NCBI RefSeq assembly: GCF_002777255.1
Contig: NZ_CP017634.1
Location: 2,182,903 to 2,246,902 of the forward strand
Direction: 5' to 3'
Origin: Candidatus Formimonas warabiya
GTDB lineage: Bacteria; Bacillota; Dehalobacteriia; Dehalobacteriales; Dehalobacteriaceae
DNA length: 64,000 bases
This document shows, one piece after another, positions 63,308 to 64,000 of the stretch (its first letter is position 1; each line of letters opens with the position of its first letter). The notes under the pieces are model-generated. The model did no database searches and had not been told where the DNA came from. It worked only from the letters and a program-made list of their open reading frames with translations. The position numbers were made by a program, and so were the translations under genes.

Positions 63308-64000
63308 TTATTTATTTCTGGCCACAACACGGGGCGCCGGCTGATAGGCGCTTATTCCCATGTCTTTTTTTATTTTTTGGGTCTTCGTCGTTACCTCCAC
63401 CCAGGAATGAACGGTAATACCCTGAGACCCGGAAAAAATCTCCTTTTCACTACCCTTAGGAAGGGAGGGATCATTCTGATACTCCGTCCAAAAGGGAGTT
63501 TTATCCAATACCTGGTGGATCCATTTGACCTGAGGCGGTCTGCTTGTGCCATAGAACGCCATATAAAGGGTTCCTCCCCGATTCTGGGCCCAAACGAGAA
63601 TGGGCGCTCCCGAAACATTTTTAAATTTAAAATCTTTGGTGCCATAAGAGATGGTAGCATCCTGACCCGGCGGGACATAGGGTACGGTCATGGAGTGGGG
63701 ATATCGCTCAATAATTTGCTGGTTGGCCAAAACTGCCACATTATAAATGACCGAAGCAATTTTACAGACCCCGCCTCCCATGGTAGAAACAATATGCCCG
63801 TCACGATACATGGGCCCCGGGAGAAATCCCCGCGCAGCGGAGCGCCGGCTAATTCTGTCATTTAAGGAAAAAACCGCGGCCGGTTTGACTACTGCGCCCG
63901 CCAGGTATTTGGCCCCTAATGAAATATTGTCCCGCTCATGGAGAATGGGGTCGGGCAGAACCGCAGAATAGCTGGCCATACGGATAAAAGTACCGTTCTC
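63308..64000 (-). CDS. VanW-family protein, partial (runs off window end)
   Basis: At least 231 residues are visible; the frame stays open to the window edge, so the start lies outside. The VanW signature is present: NISLGAKYLAGAVVKPAAVF, LNDRISRRSAARGFLPGPMY, GGGVCKIASVIYNVAVLANQ and YPHSMTVPYVPPGQDATISY. VanW proteins are of unknown function, often secreted or membrane-linked, and common near sporulation and cell-wall genes. The 128 nt up to the YhcN gene holds nothing recognised. Confidence 0.85.
   Translation of the reverse strand, partial: ENGTFIRMASYSAVLPDPILHERDNISLGAKYLAGAVVKPAAVFSLNDRISRRSAARGFLPGPMYRDGHIVSTMGGGVCKIASVIYNVAVLANQQIIERYPHSMTVPYVPPGQDATISYGTKDFKFKNVSGAPILVWAQNRGGTLYMAFYGTSRPPQVKWIHQVLDKTPFWTEYQNDPSLPKGSEKEIFSGSQGITVHSWVEVTTKTQKIKKDMGISAYQPAPRVVARNK

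Overview
The window looks like chromosome of an anaerobic, endospore-forming Clostridia-type Firmicute. The sporulation marks are an alpha/beta SASP, spore photoproduct lyase, a YhcN-type spore lipoprotein, a VanW protein and a LysM spore-coat-like protein. The anaerobic marks are HdrABC-Flx, a 2-oxoacid:ferredoxin oxidoreductase and many Fe-S proteins. A T-box leader precedes tyrS. No rRNA or tRNA gene was recognised.

Layout. 1-4 kb: two exported proteins, a WG-repeat lipoprotein cut by the window edge and an SLH/beta-propeller protein. 4.2-9.7 kb: visibly AT-rich accessory genes (flavodoxin-ferredoxin membrane protein, metallophosphoesterase, CPBP protease, DUF4013-like protein, GNAT) with palindromic dispersed elements. 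9.7-21.4 kb: the most unusual part, an integron-like cassette array. It holds about a dozen unrelated single genes, all on the minus strand. They are separated by eleven complete and two half copies of a 74-173 bp imperfect inverted repeat that is built like an integron attC site. Cargo includes acetyltransferases, methyltransferases, a deacetylase, a nuclease-fold membrane protein, adenylosuccinate lyase and a DJ-1/PfpI protein. A truncated, frameshifted tyrosine recombinase (21.5-22.1 kb) ends the array, with a possible attI-like site beside it.

22.2-28.9 kb: a seven-gene hdrCBA-flxDCBA operon. Two genes appear broken by UGA codons, but both UGAs sit exactly at conserved Cys/Sec positions and are followed by hairpins. 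I therefore read HdrA and FlxD as selenoproteins. 29.2-33 kb: a divergent HxlR regulator/flavin-pocket protein pair, and a remnant of an M56 sensor protease next to a large BNR-repeat protein.

33.1-47.5 kb: a long minus-strand carboxylate block. It encodes two tiny ORFs, a DASS anion symporter, DUF3870, a PrpF-type isomerase, an FrdB/FrdA-like pair with a Fe-S/cytochrome b membrane protein, aconitase, NADP-isocitrate dehydrogenase, KorDABC and a DUF401 permease. Together these could import a tricarboxylate or dicarboxylate and oxidise it through aconitate, isocitrate and 2-oxoglutarate to succinyl-CoA plus reduced ferredoxin. HdrABC-Flx could then rebalance ferredoxin, NAD(P)H and a disulfide or quinone pool. 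This pathway reading is inference.

48-64 kb: SASP, DUF362 protein, LysM/Met-rich protein, the DNA-repair pair splB-uvsE, an operon of aldo/keto reductase-VOC-phosphoesterase-Hsp33, a MacAB-like ABC exporter, T-box/tyrS, the YhcN lipoprotein and a partial VanW protein.
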